In this document: positions 17,313 through 24,533 of the stretch, in pieces | Layout: each line of letters starts with the position of its first letter | How positions within the stretch are numbered: the first letter of the stretch is position 1 | Source: Sphingopyxis sp. | GTDB taxonomy: Bacteria > Pseudomonadota > Alphaproteobacteria > Sphingomonadales > Sphingomonadaceae | DNA: 64,000 nucleotides | Reading direction: 5' to 3' | Assembly: GCF_016463645.1 (NCBI RefSeq) | Contig: NZ_JAEMQX010000007.1 | Span: 19,553 to 83,552, forward strand | Position numbers and translations under genes: made by a program | The notes under the pieces: generated by a model | The model's database searches: none | Seen by the model: only the letters and a program-made list of their open reading frames with translations | What the model was told of the DNA's origin: nothing

Positions 17313-17651
17313 ATGGCGACAATCGCTCCTCCGCAGCCCGCGGCAACCGCGTTTCCCAAAGCCGACGCCATTAGGGCGTTGGTCGACGAACTGCTGCAAG
17401 TGGCCAGGGCTGAGGCACAGGTGCGCGGAATTGCCCTGCCTCCGGAAAACCCGAAGATCATCCAGGCGCCCGTGCCACTCGACTCCTTGTCCGTGGTCGA
17501 CACGCTTTGCGCGGTGGAGCAGGTCCTCGACATCGAGCTTCGCGACAGCATCGTCCGCACCGGCGGCTACAATTCGATCGAGAAGGCGATTGACGACCTC
17601 CTCCCTAAGATCGAACGCGTCTGGGTTAAGAAGAAAGGGTCGAAGCCATGA
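17313..17651 (+). CDS. Acyl-carrier-protein-like small protein, first gene of the protease cluster
   Basis: A 112-aa protein. The ATG at 17313 is preferred over the track GTG at 17292 because GAGG lies five bases before it. Residues ~54-100 (PVPLDSLSVVDTLCAVEQVLDIELRDSI...YNSIEKAIDDLLPKI) match the acyl-carrier-protein pattern, including an Asp-Ser-Leu motif whose Ser58 would carry phosphopantetheine and the amphipathic helix III. The N-terminal ~45 residues are helical and unassigned. The stop overlaps the start of the XRE gene (ATGA), so it belongs to the same transcript. Function unknown; the ACP resemblance is read by eye from the motif pattern. Confidence 0.7.
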   Translation: MATIAPPQPAATAFPKADAIRALVDELLQVARAEAQVRGIALPPENPKIIQAPVPLDSLSVVDTLCAVEQVLDIELRDSIVRTGGYNSIEKAIDDLLPKIERVWVKKKGSKP

Positions 17652-18022
17652 CCAATCTCGCACTCCGCCAGGAAGGCGACGAGCAGGAGCGGCGGCGCTT
17701 GGGCGACCGTCTGCGCGAAGCACGGAAATATCTCGGCCTCAAGCAGGAAGAAGTTGCTGCCTATCTCAAGATTCCCCGGACCGCGCTTACCGATATCGAG
17801 AATGGCCAGCGCCGCGTTGAAGCGATCGAACTGACGCGGCTTGCCCGTCTTTACCGCCAGTCGGTGGCCTATTTTACCGGCGAAGACGAGGCCTCCGCGA
17901 GCCTTCCCGCCGATGTCGCCCATCTGGCGCGACGCGTTGCGGCCTTGTCGACTGAGGACCGGGCCGAGCTGAGCCGGTTTGCCGAATATCTCCGCTCGCG
18001 GTCTGGCGGCGAACGGAGCTGA
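17648..18022 (+). CDS. XRE-family helix-turn-helix regulator
   Basis: A 124-aa protein with a Cro/C1-type HTH at ~22-78 (LGDRLREARKYLGLKQEEVAAYLKIPRTALTDIENGQRRVEAIELTRLARLYRQSVAYF) and a short helical tail. It overlaps the ACP-like gene by four bases and lies three bases before the ImmA/IrrE peptidase gene. XRE repressor plus ImmA/IrrE peptidase is a known pairing in which the metallopeptidase can inactivate the repressor (ImmR/ImmA of ICEBs1, DdrO/IrrE). By analogy this protein probably represses the cluster; this is inference. Confidence 0.88.
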   Translation: MTNLALRQEGDEQERRRLGDRLREARKYLGLKQEEVAAYLKIPRTALTDIENGQRRVEAIELTRLARLYRQSVAYFTGEDEASASLPADVAHLARRVAALSTEDRAELSRFAEYLRSRSGGERS

Positions 18023-18025
18023 TCG

Positions 18026-19036
18026 ATGGCGTCGGATTATGCGAGCGCGGTTCGCGCTGGTACGATGGCAGCGGGCCGCCTGCATCGCGAACTCGATACG
18101 CGCGCACTGATCGAGACCCAAGGCGGCAGCGTCGATGTCTTCGGCGCGATCCATGCCGTGGGTCTACCCTTGCTGCTTCGTCCTCTGAAAGGCCTGCTCG
18201 GCGCCTATCTCAGCGCACCTGCTCCTGGCGTTCTCGTCACGACGGAACGACCGATGAGCATCCAGCGCTTCACGGCCGCGCACGAACTCGGGCATTTTTC
18301 GATGCGACACGAGCCGAGCCTCGACGATGAGAGCATCCTGCGCCGGATGCCGATGTCGCCCGAACCGGGAAACAACTTCGAGGAAACCGAAGCCGACGCC
18401 TTTGCGATCGCCTTCATGATGCCGAAATGGCTGGTGCTCGCGCACAGCGCGCGACAAGGATGGCAGATCGATCATTTCCGGCGCCCCAATGTCGTCTATC
18501 AGCTCTCGCTGCGGATCGGCGCCAGCTATGAGGCGACGTGCCGCACCCTGGTTCGCTACAATCTGATTTCGCCATCGGTGATGACCGACCTGCTCCGGAC
18601 GCAGCCGCGCAGCCTGAAGGTCGATCTCCTCAAGGACTATCGGCCCGACAACTATCGCGGCGACGTCTGGCTGCTGACCGAGCGCGATGCCGGCTCGCGG
18701 ATCGATGGCAGTCGCAATGATCTTTTCGTGCTGCAGCTCGAAGAACATAGCGGCGGTGGGTATCTCTGGGATCTCGACCAACTGATCGCCAGCGGCTTCG
18801 CCGTCGTTCGAGACGAGCGTGAGGCAATCGACGGCGATGGCATCGGTGGTCCCGTTGTCCGCCGTGTCACCGCGGCGCCCGATGCGCCGCGGCGCGGCCG
18901 CATGTCGCTCGACGAGCGGCGGCCGTGGCAGCCTGCGCCGGCCCTCACCAGCCTGACGCTCGATTTCGACCTCACCGGCCCGGAACAGACGGGCCTGTCG
19001 CGCGCCGAACGGCGGCACCTGCTCGAGGCCGCCTGA
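18026..19036 (+). CDS. ImmA/IrrE-type zinc peptidase fused to a chagasin-like inhibitor domain
   Basis: A 336-aa protein of two parts. Residues ~25-195 are an ImmA/IrrE metallopeptidase: SIQRFTAAHELGHFSMRHE supplies the HExxH zinc site (86-90) and NNFEETEADAFAIAFMMP the downstream acidic ligand helix. Residues ~211-318 resemble the chagasin/I42 papain-inhibitor fold: a beta-strand leading to SGGGYLWDL (canonical TTGYxW loop) and, ~50 residues later, DERRPWQP (canonical RPWE loop). The next gene encodes a papain-like peptidase, the target class of chagasins, which strengthens the reading. Such a fusion could tie regulator cleavage to release of the neighbouring protease. The peptidase call is secure; the inhibitor domain is from motif spacing only. 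Confidence 0.85.
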   Translation: MASDYASAVRAGTMAAGRLHRELDTRALIETQGGSVDVFGAIHAVGLPLLLRPLKGLLGAYLSAPAPGVLVTTERPMSIQRFTAAHELGHFSMRHEPSLDDESILRRMPMSPEPGNNFEETEADAFAIAFMMPKWLVLAHSARQGWQIDHFRRPNVVYQLSLRIGASYEATCRTLVRYNLISPSVMTDLLRTQPRSLKVDLLKDYRPDNYRGDVWLLTERDAGSRIDGSRNDLFVLQLEEHSGGGYLWDLDQLIASGFAVVRDEREAIDGDGIGGPVVRRVTAAPDAPRRGRMSLDERRPWQPAPALTSLTLDFDLTGPEQTGLSRAERRHLLEAA

Positions 19037-19042
19037 CGCCCC

Positions 19043-19723
19043 ATGATCGATATCGTCCGTGACCTTCGGCCGCTGTTCGGGCCTGCGCGCGATCAAGGCG
19101 CGCGGCCGACATGCCTCGCATTCGCCGCGAGCGACACCCACGCCGGGCTTCGCGACGGCTGGGCACCGCTGTCGTGTGAATTCGCCTTTTATGCCGCGCA
19201 GAAACGGGCGGGCAGACCGCCGACGAGCGGCGCACTGCTATCCACAATGCTGGACGCGCTACGGCTCGATGGCCAACCCGACGAGAAAGGCTGGCCGTAT
19301 CTGGCAGCGGTTCCAGCCGATCATCGACTGTGGACGCCGCCGGCGACCGTTGGCCCGCTCTATGGCCGCAACGGACAGAGGGATGGAACCGACCTGTCAT
19401 CCATCCTTGCCGCGCTGGATCGTGACACGCCGGTGCTCATGCTGACGATGCTGTCACGGTCTTTCTTCCAGCCGCGCGGTGATGGCGTCGTCGATCCGGC
19501 GAACGACGAACTCCCCGAGCCAGCGCAACGGCACGCGGTCGTCGCGGTCGGGCATGGAACCGTGGACGGCACCCCGGCCATTCTCATCCGCAACAGCTGG
19601 GGACCAGGTTGGGGCTTGGAAGGCCACGCCTGGCTTACTGAGCGCTTTCTAGCGCCGCGCCTTTTCGCCACGGCAAATTTGACGGAGGAAGTCGATGTAT
19701 CTTCCCATACCGCCGCAGCCTGA
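19043..19723 (+). CDS. Papain-like (C1) cysteine peptidase, cytoplasmic
   Basis: A 226-aa protein with a complete papain active site: oxyanion Gln18 and nucleophile Cys24 in RDQGARPTCLAFAAS, His164 in AQRHAVVAVGHG and Asn184 in LIRNSWGPGWGLEGHAWL. It has no signal peptide and no pro-domain, so it would act in the cytoplasm and must be controlled some other way; the chagasin-like domain encoded just upstream is a candidate inhibitor. It starts six bases after that gene and its last 29 bases overlap the thymidylate-synthase-like gene. A toxic effector of the cluster is possible. Confidence 0.85.
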   Translation: MIDIVRDLRPLFGPARDQGARPTCLAFAASDTHAGLRDGWAPLSCEFAFYAAQKRAGRPPTSGALLSTMLDALRLDGQPDEKGWPYLAAVPADHRLWTPPATVGPLYGRNGQRDGTDLSSILAALDRDTPVLMLTMLSRSFFQPRGDGVVDPANDELPEPAQRHAVVAVGHGTVDGTPAILIRNSWGPGWGLEGHAWLTERFLAPRLFATANLTEEVDVSSHTAAA

Positions 19724-20474
19724 CTGCGTTGCTGGCTGGCGCGAGGCGGTCCGGCTCGTCGACCTCGCCACCGGACACCAGGCGCAGAATGTCGTCATCT
19801 CCGTGGCCGAGCCGACTGCGCGCGCAACACTCGCCGATCCCGTCGTGGCGGAAGTCGATGCCTTCCTTTCGGGCCATGGCAAGAAGCCCATCGAGACGGT
19901 CGCCAACACGATTTTTCCGGCAGCGCTGTACAGGCGCTACGGCGCGCCGCAATTCTTCGACCGGTTTCGCGACAACGTGCTGCCGAAGGTCCGGAGGTCG
20001 GGCGCTTGGTCGGGCTATTATTTCGAACGGATGATGGAATTGCCCCGCGCCGACGGCCAGCCAATCAATCAAATCTGGGGCATCGTCGAGCGCCTGCGCA
20101 ACCCGAACGTCCGAGCGCTCAACAAATTCGAACTGCTGATCTTCGACCCCGCCCGCGACGTGAATGACTCGCCCTACGGCGGTCAGTGCCTGAGCTTTGC
20201 CAGTCTCAAGCTGATCGGCAAGGGCGACGATCGTCGCCTCGGCATGACCGCGCTCTACCGCAATCACTACTATATCGAAAAACTGCTCGGCAATCTGATC
20301 GGCCTCGGCCGTCTGCTCGAATTCATCGCCAAGGAAGGCGGGGTCGCGCTGGGTCCGCTCACGATCGTCTCGACCAACGCCACGGTCGACACCGCCAACT
20401 GGAACCGCGGCGATCTTAAGCAACTCTTTGAACGCTGCGATCAGGCGAGCGCACATCTCCGTGCTGCGGCGTGA
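19695..20474 (+). CDS. Thymidylate-synthase-like protein
   Basis: A 259-aa protein with a strong GGAGG site just before the ATG at 19695, inside the end of the peptidase gene. The C-terminal half follows the thymidylate synthase/dCMP-hydroxymethylase pattern: a Cys at 165 in YGGQCLSFASLKLIG, then LGMTALYRNHYYIEKLLGNLIGLGRLLEFIAKEGGVALG, resembling the RS.D...G.P.N....A.L....A...G...G stretch, then TIVSTNAT where synthases have the GDAHIY strand. The N-terminal ~120 residues do not look like a canonical synthase. It may modify or sense pyrimidine nucleotides. The assignment is by pattern and is moderate. Confidence 0.6.
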   Translation: MYLPIPPQPDCVAGWREAVRLVDLATGHQAQNVVISVAEPTARATLADPVVAEVDAFLSGHGKKPIETVANTIFPAALYRRYGAPQFFDRFRDNVLPKVRRSGAWSGYYFERMMELPRADGQPINQIWGIVERLRNPNVRALNKFELLIFDPARDVNDSPYGGQCLSFASLKLIGKGDDRRLGMTALYRNHYYIEKLLGNLIGLGRLLEFIAKEGGVALGPLTIVSTNATVDTANWNRGDLKQLFERCDQASAHLRAAA

Positions 20475-21145
20475 GGCGCGCCCAACGGCAGTTCTAGCGG
20501 CTCATCGTTGTCATCCGCGACACCGTACAGGCTGAACATGCCCTCGATGAACTCGCGCTGCCCGCCGTAGCTCGGATGGCGGACCGCGGTGGTCGGAATG
20601 TCGAGACCGTCCAGCGCCAGGTGAGCGTCGCGCCCGATCGCGACGATCTGGCGGGGCCGGATCATTGACACGAGGGCTTGCAATATCGGCCAGGTCGCCT
20701 CGCGCTCGCTTCGCGTGTGGCATCGGTTCGACATCGGATCATCCGCTTCATGGGGATGGAACGGGAAAACGTTCCAGAGCATGACAGGCTGACCGATCCG
20801 CTCTAGCACACGCCAGACGATCGCCGCGGTGCGCTCCGCCACGGCGGGTCCCTGCGTCGCACGTTCAAATGCGATGCCGCCCATCAGCGTGCCGGCATGT
20901 CCGAGGTGAATTTCGTCGGTCAGCGGTACGCCCGTACGCCGCCCCCCGCGATAGCCGAGATCACGCGCGATCCAGATCGTTTCGACGCGATGATCAAGCG
21001 CCGCGGTGAGCAGCATTTCGAGATTGTCGCGGCGCCGGGCGGCGGCGTCGCTGCGGTCATGGACCGTGCAGCGATCGCGCCAGGGATTGAACACTGAGGG
21101 AAGTTCGGTCGCCGCCAGGGTGGACACAAAGGATTTCGGGGTCAT
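20441..21145 (-). CDS. Uracil-DNA-glycosylase superfamily protein
   Basis: A 234-aa protein from the ATG at 21145; the track leader is the shadow of the MazG-like gene. Superfamily signatures: an N-terminal FNPWRD, the RDLGYRGGRRTGVPLTDEIHLG loop (resembling the GEAPGYRGARRTGIPFTSE motif of UDG-like proteins), MLWNVFPFHPH, PRQIVAIGRDAHLAL and a C-terminal VRHPSYGGQREF with the conserved His. It overlaps mazG by four bases and its 3' end overlaps the convergent synthase-like gene by 34 bases. It could excise or bind uracil or a modified base. Enzyme specificity cannot be set from sequence. Confidence 0.8.
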   Translation of the reverse strand: MTPKSFVSTLAATELPSVFNPWRDRCTVHDRSDAAARRRDNLEMLLTAALDHRVETIWIARDLGYRGGRRTGVPLTDEIHLGHAGTLMGGIAFERATQGPAVAERTAAIVWRVLERIGQPVMLWNVFPFHPHEADDPMSNRCHTRSEREATWPILQALVSMIRPRQIVAIGRDAHLALDGLDIPTTAVRHPSYGGQREFIEGMFSLYGVADDNDEPLELPLGAPHAAARRCALA

Positions 21146-22320
21146 GACGGCAATTCCTTGATACGCAGGCGGCGATTGGCGAAGTCGATCAGGACGCGGC
21201 CGCGCCGATGCTCCTGAAGGAAGCGGAAAGCCGTATAGCCCTGGAGGATCGCTTCCTCCCAAAGCCACAGCGGACAGCGTTCTGATTCGTAGCCGGCGAC
21301 GAACTGGCGGACATGCTTCAGCATGTCCAGCGGAAGGCCACCGCGCTTCACGTTTTCAAAGTACCGGAGTTGCTGCGCTTGTCCGAAAATCCAGGAAGTT
21401 ATGCCCTCTTCGATGAGAATCGCCCGAGCACCGTCTTCGGCGTCGTCGAGTTTCGGATCGCTCTTGCGCTTGAGACGGAGCAGCGCACGCAGCACTGGCG
21501 ACCAGCCAAGCACCGCGACATAAGCGTAGTGAAAGACATCGTGGAAACGATAGTCGTCGGGTTCGAGCGCGTTGTCGGTGAGCCGGTCGCCGACATACAC
21601 ACCGCTTGAGCGTTGATACACGAATGTCTGCCCGCGAACGGTGCGTTCATAGACGTCGATCGCCATCCGCCGCGGCAATTGCTCTTCTGGGTCGAGCGCC
21701 GCATCGGTCGGCGCCGGATAGATGCGCTCGCGCGGCCAGCGATCGAAGATCTTGTGAAGATTCTTCACGGCGGCAGCCTCGATGGTAACACCGGATTCGT
21801 TTGCCGCCTGGATCAACCGGCGCATGACCGCGACCAGCCGGCCCGCGAGTGCTTCGCGGTCCTTCGCAAGACCGCCCGCCTGGAAATCGTTGATGAGCAG
21901 CCCAACGTCGCCTGCCAGCGCGAGCAGGCTATGCTCGAACTGCGGCATCGGTGCCTTGGCAAGCGGAATGTGCTGCGGCTGCAGCGCATGGAAACTGAGC
22001 GTTTCGTTGCCGCCCGTCTGCCATTGTCCGCCGTTTGTCGCCGCGGCGGCAGCGATGTCGCTGAGCGCCATGCGGCTGCGCCGTGCGATCGCCGCCAGAT
22101 ACCAAAGGACGTCACCAAGCTCTTCCGCGACGGCGTGAGCGTAACCCAGGTAGGAGGCATCGTCGCGCTGCTTTTTCTTGGCCTCACTGAGCAAGCTGCC
22201 GACTTCGCCGAAAAGGCCAAGCATCGAGAAGCCCAGTGCGCGGCCACCGCTGCGTTGATCAGTCCGCGCGGCCTGCTTCGCATAATCCGCAACAGTGAGA
22301 GCTTCGAAATCCTCGCTCAT
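21142..22320 (-). CDS. MazG-like nucleotide pyrophosphohydrolase with an extra C-terminal domain
   Basis: A 392-aa protein. Residues ~1-120 form a MazG-type helical domain with metal-binding acidic residues (MLGLFGEVGSLLSEAKKKQ, then VAEELGDVLWYLAAIARRS, i.e. E..E ... E..D). Such domains hydrolyse (d)NTPs to monophosphates. The middle holds a second helical stretch. The C-terminal ~170 residues (DDYRFHDVFHYAYVAVLGWSPV, AILIEEGITSWIFGQAQQL, LWLWEEAILQGYTAFRFL) are conserved-looking, His/Glu-rich and unassigned. It overlaps the small RHH gene upstream and the UDG-like gene downstream by four bases each, forming a minus-strand operon. Confidence 0.8.
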   Translation of the reverse strand: MSEDFEALTVADYAKQAARTDQRSGGRALGFSMLGLFGEVGSLLSEAKKKQRDDASYLGYAHAVAEELGDVLWYLAAIARRSRMALSDIAAAAATNGGQWQTGGNETLSFHALQPQHIPLAKAPMPQFEHSLLALAGDVGLLINDFQAGGLAKDREALAGRLVAVMRRLIQAANESGVTIEAAAVKNLHKIFDRWPRERIYPAPTDAALDPEEQLPRRMAIDVYERTVRGQTFVYQRSSGVYVGDRLTDNALEPDDYRFHDVFHYAYVAVLGWSPVLRALLRLKRKSDPKLDDAEDGARAILIEEGITSWIFGQAQQLRYFENVKRGGLPLDMLKHVRQFVAGYESERCPLWLWEEAILQGYTAFRFLQEHRRGRVLIDFANRRLRIKELPS

Positions 22321-22517
22321 CGCCTGCCCTTCCGGCGATCCGATATCGCGTCTGCGGGGACGCTCACGCCATAGGCTTCAAGTGCCCGCAGTACGATCAT
22401 CCGGATCGGCTCGCGGGAATCGAGCGACCGTTGACCGAGATCGCGTTTCGTAACGGCAGGAATCTGCACCTGAAGATGCTCGTCGCCGACATCGGTTTGC
22501 GCTGCGATATTTTTCAT
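22317..22517 (-). CDS. Small ribbon-helix-helix-like protein, start of mazG operon
   Basis: A 66-aa protein if started at the ATG at 22517 (MKNIAAQTDVGDEHLQVQIPAVTKRDLGQRSLDSREPIRMIVLRALEAYGV); the track start at 22541 adds eight residues and is also possible. The strand-helix-helix pattern is that of short RHH repressors. Three TTTCATG-type dyads overlap its start, consistent with autorepression. The stop overlaps the mazG-like start by four bases. The relaxase gene ends 28-52 bases upstream, so read-through from relaxase is possible. Confidence 0.65.
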   Translation of the reverse strand: MKNIAAQTDVGDEHLQVQIPAVTKRDLGQRSLDSREPIRMIVLRALEAYGVSVPADAISDRRKGRR

Positions 22518-22546
22518 GAATCCATGAAAACATAATTTCATGAAAA
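22512..22546. promoter_or_regulatory. Clustered TTTCATGAAA dyads at the RHH gene start
   Basis: TTTCATGAA (22512-22520), CATGAAAA (22523-22530) and ATTTCATGAAAAT (22535-22547) form overlapping palindromes around the RHH start codons. They look like an operator for the RHH protein controlling its own mazG/UDG operon. Confidence 0.55.
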
Positions 22547-22568
22547 TAGAAAGCCCGAATCCTCCGGA

Positions 22569-24533
22569 TCAGGAGACGCTCGGCCCGCTGCGCTGCCGCC
22601 CGAGTGTCCAGTTGATCCCGCCGTCGCGCATGATGCCCGAGACCGATTTACCGACATGGCGATCGAGAACAGAGCGCCACGGCACCAGCGTGAAATCGCG
22701 CGACCGTTCGATGAGCGCATGGCGACCACTCGTCATCTCGACTGCGCGCACGAGCCTGCCTTGAACAGCCTCCCCCTCTCTGGCCTCGGCGAACGGAACG
22801 CCTAACTTGTCGGAGAGCTGGCGGGCGACACGCAGCAATTCTCGCCGCTGGAGCGCGGCGAGCATCCCTCGCCGATAGACCGTCTGCCCATCCTGTTCGT
22901 CTGCAAGCTGTTCGGTGATCAGCCATTGCCGTCGCATCGCCTGCGCTGAACGAACCTCGTGCCCGAACCCAGCATCGCGCACTGGCACCGGCGCTTCGGC
23001 GACCAGCTCGCGATCGAGCCAGGTCGCGGCATCGGTTCCCGGTAATTTGTCGAGCGGGATCGCCGACAGGGTTTCAATGGCAACGGGGTGGTCGCGGAAC
23101 TGCATGGCTTCGAACCTCTCGACCCTGGCGAGATGGTCCGGCGCGATGATCCAGCTTCCGTCGGGCTCGCGCTCGACGACGCCCGAGATTTTTCGCATCG
23201 CTTCAAGCCGCCGGACATGCGTTTCGGCGAAGCGTTCGCTGGCGGTCGGATCGTGCTTCAGATGGGCGTCGATCGAATAGCGCCCGCCGTTCGCCGCCGC
23301 GATCTCGTCGATCGTCCGATCGACGGCGCGAATGCCGCCCTCGCGTGGCGCGATCCGGACGATGGCATTTTCGGGGATCGTGTCGACCAGCTCGCCCTTG
23401 CCGATCTCGGCATAATGGGTGCGCCCGTCGATGCCGTCGACCAGCAGATAATGACGGTCTTCATGTTCGTCGGCGAGCCCGCGCATCACGACGCGGCCGA
23501 TGATCGGCGTCGCCTCCTTCGCGACCGGGTCGTAGATGACGCGATCGACCGCAGCACGATCGAGCTTCCGCGCGGTCAGCTCGCGCTGCATGGTGCGGAT
23601 GATGTCGCCGCGCTCGCCGATCTGGCGCAGTGTGTTCGCAAGGTCGGGCTCAAGCCGCCAGGTGCCGTTGCCGACATGCGAGGCGAGTCCCATGCGCCCG
23701 AGTTTCTGCAGGCGACCGACGCGAAGCGATTGCTGGAAGGGATCGCCATCGCTCGCGCTGACCAGCCGCGCGGTATCCATGTCGCGGATCAGCCGTCTGT
23801 CGATCGCGGTCAGCCGCTCGGCACCCGTATCGCTGCGAAGCCGCTCTTCGATTTCAAGGTCGGTGCGCGGCCCCAGGTCGAGGTTGACGATCTCGATCGC
23901 CCGCTGCCGGCTCCCGTGCGAGATATACTCGCGCGCGATCAGCAGATTCTCACCCCGATCGTTTACGCCGCGCACCACGATATGCGTGTGCGGATGGCCG
24001 GTATTGAAATGGTCGACCGCCACCCAATCGAGCTTTGTCCCAAGATCCTGCTCCATCTGCGTCATCAGCCGGCGCACGAACGGCTTCAAGTCGGGATACT
24101 GGTCGGCGTCCTCGGCCGACACGATGAACCGGAACTGGCGGCGGTCGCCGTCACACCGTTCGAGGAACGCCTTGCCATCGGCGACGTCGCTGTCGGGCGA
24201 GTAGAGCGCACCAGCCTCGCCCTCACGGGTCACGCCGTCGCGCTGAATATAGCGAAGGTGCGCCTTCGCACCGCCCATGCCTTTCCCGCCAAGGCCGACA
24301 GGCCGTATCTTGACGATCACGCGGCGCGACCGGAACGCGCCCAATCGGTCGCGCGATCTGAGCACCCGCGCAACACTCGCGCCGCGCCCGATCCGGCTGC
24401 CGTCGAAACGGCCGCGCCTGCCCGTTTTCATGCCGGCCCGCTTTGCCGCTTTCACGACGCGGCTCAGGTAGCGCTGCTCCTTGCCCCGGCCGCGCATCCG
24501 GCCCAGCTGCGGTTCGAACTCATCATCGCGCAT
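22569..24533 (-). CDS. VirD2-like MOB-P relaxase (DUF3363 type)
   Basis: A 654-aa relaxase from the ATG at 24533 (MRDDEFEPQLGRMRGRG); the track start adds a leader running through the intergenic oriT region. N-terminal nickase motifs: AKAHLRYIQRDG with candidate catalytic Tyr95, RQFRFIVSAEDA, and the His triad VDHFNTGHPHTHIVVRG (~180-184). The C-terminal ~350 residues are the DUF3363-type region (PEDLANTLRQIGERGDIIRTMQRELT and later helices). It would nick oriT and pilot the strand through TraG. The oriT candidate lies 190 bases upstream of its start. Confidence 0.95.
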   Translation of the reverse strand: MRDDEFEPQLGRMRGRGKEQRYLSRVVKAAKRAGMKTGRRGRFDGSRIGRGASVARVLRSRDRLGAFRSRRVIVKIRPVGLGGKGMGGAKAHLRYIQRDGVTREGEAGALYSPDSDVADGKAFLERCDGDRRQFRFIVSAEDADQYPDLKPFVRRLMTQMEQDLGTKLDWVAVDHFNTGHPHTHIVVRGVNDRGENLLIAREYISHGSRQRAIEIVNLDLGPRTDLEIEERLRSDTGAERLTAIDRRLIRDMDTARLVSASDGDPFQQSLRVGRLQKLGRMGLASHVGNGTWRLEPDLANTLRQIGERGDIIRTMQRELTARKLDRAAVDRVIYDPVAKEATPIIGRVVMRGLADEHEDRHYLLVDGIDGRTHYAEIGKGELVDTIPENAIVRIAPREGGIRAVDRTIDEIAAANGGRYSIDAHLKHDPTASERFAETHVRRLEAMRKISGVVEREPDGSWIIAPDHLARVERFEAMQFRDHPVAIETLSAIPLDKLPGTDAATWLDRELVAEAPVPVRDAGFGHEVRSAQAMRRQWLITEQLADEQDGQTVYRRGMLAALQRRELLRVARQLSDKLGVPFAEAREGEAVQGRLVRAVEMTSGRHALIERSRDFTLVPWRSVLDRHVGKSVSGIMRDGGINWTLGRQRSGPSVS

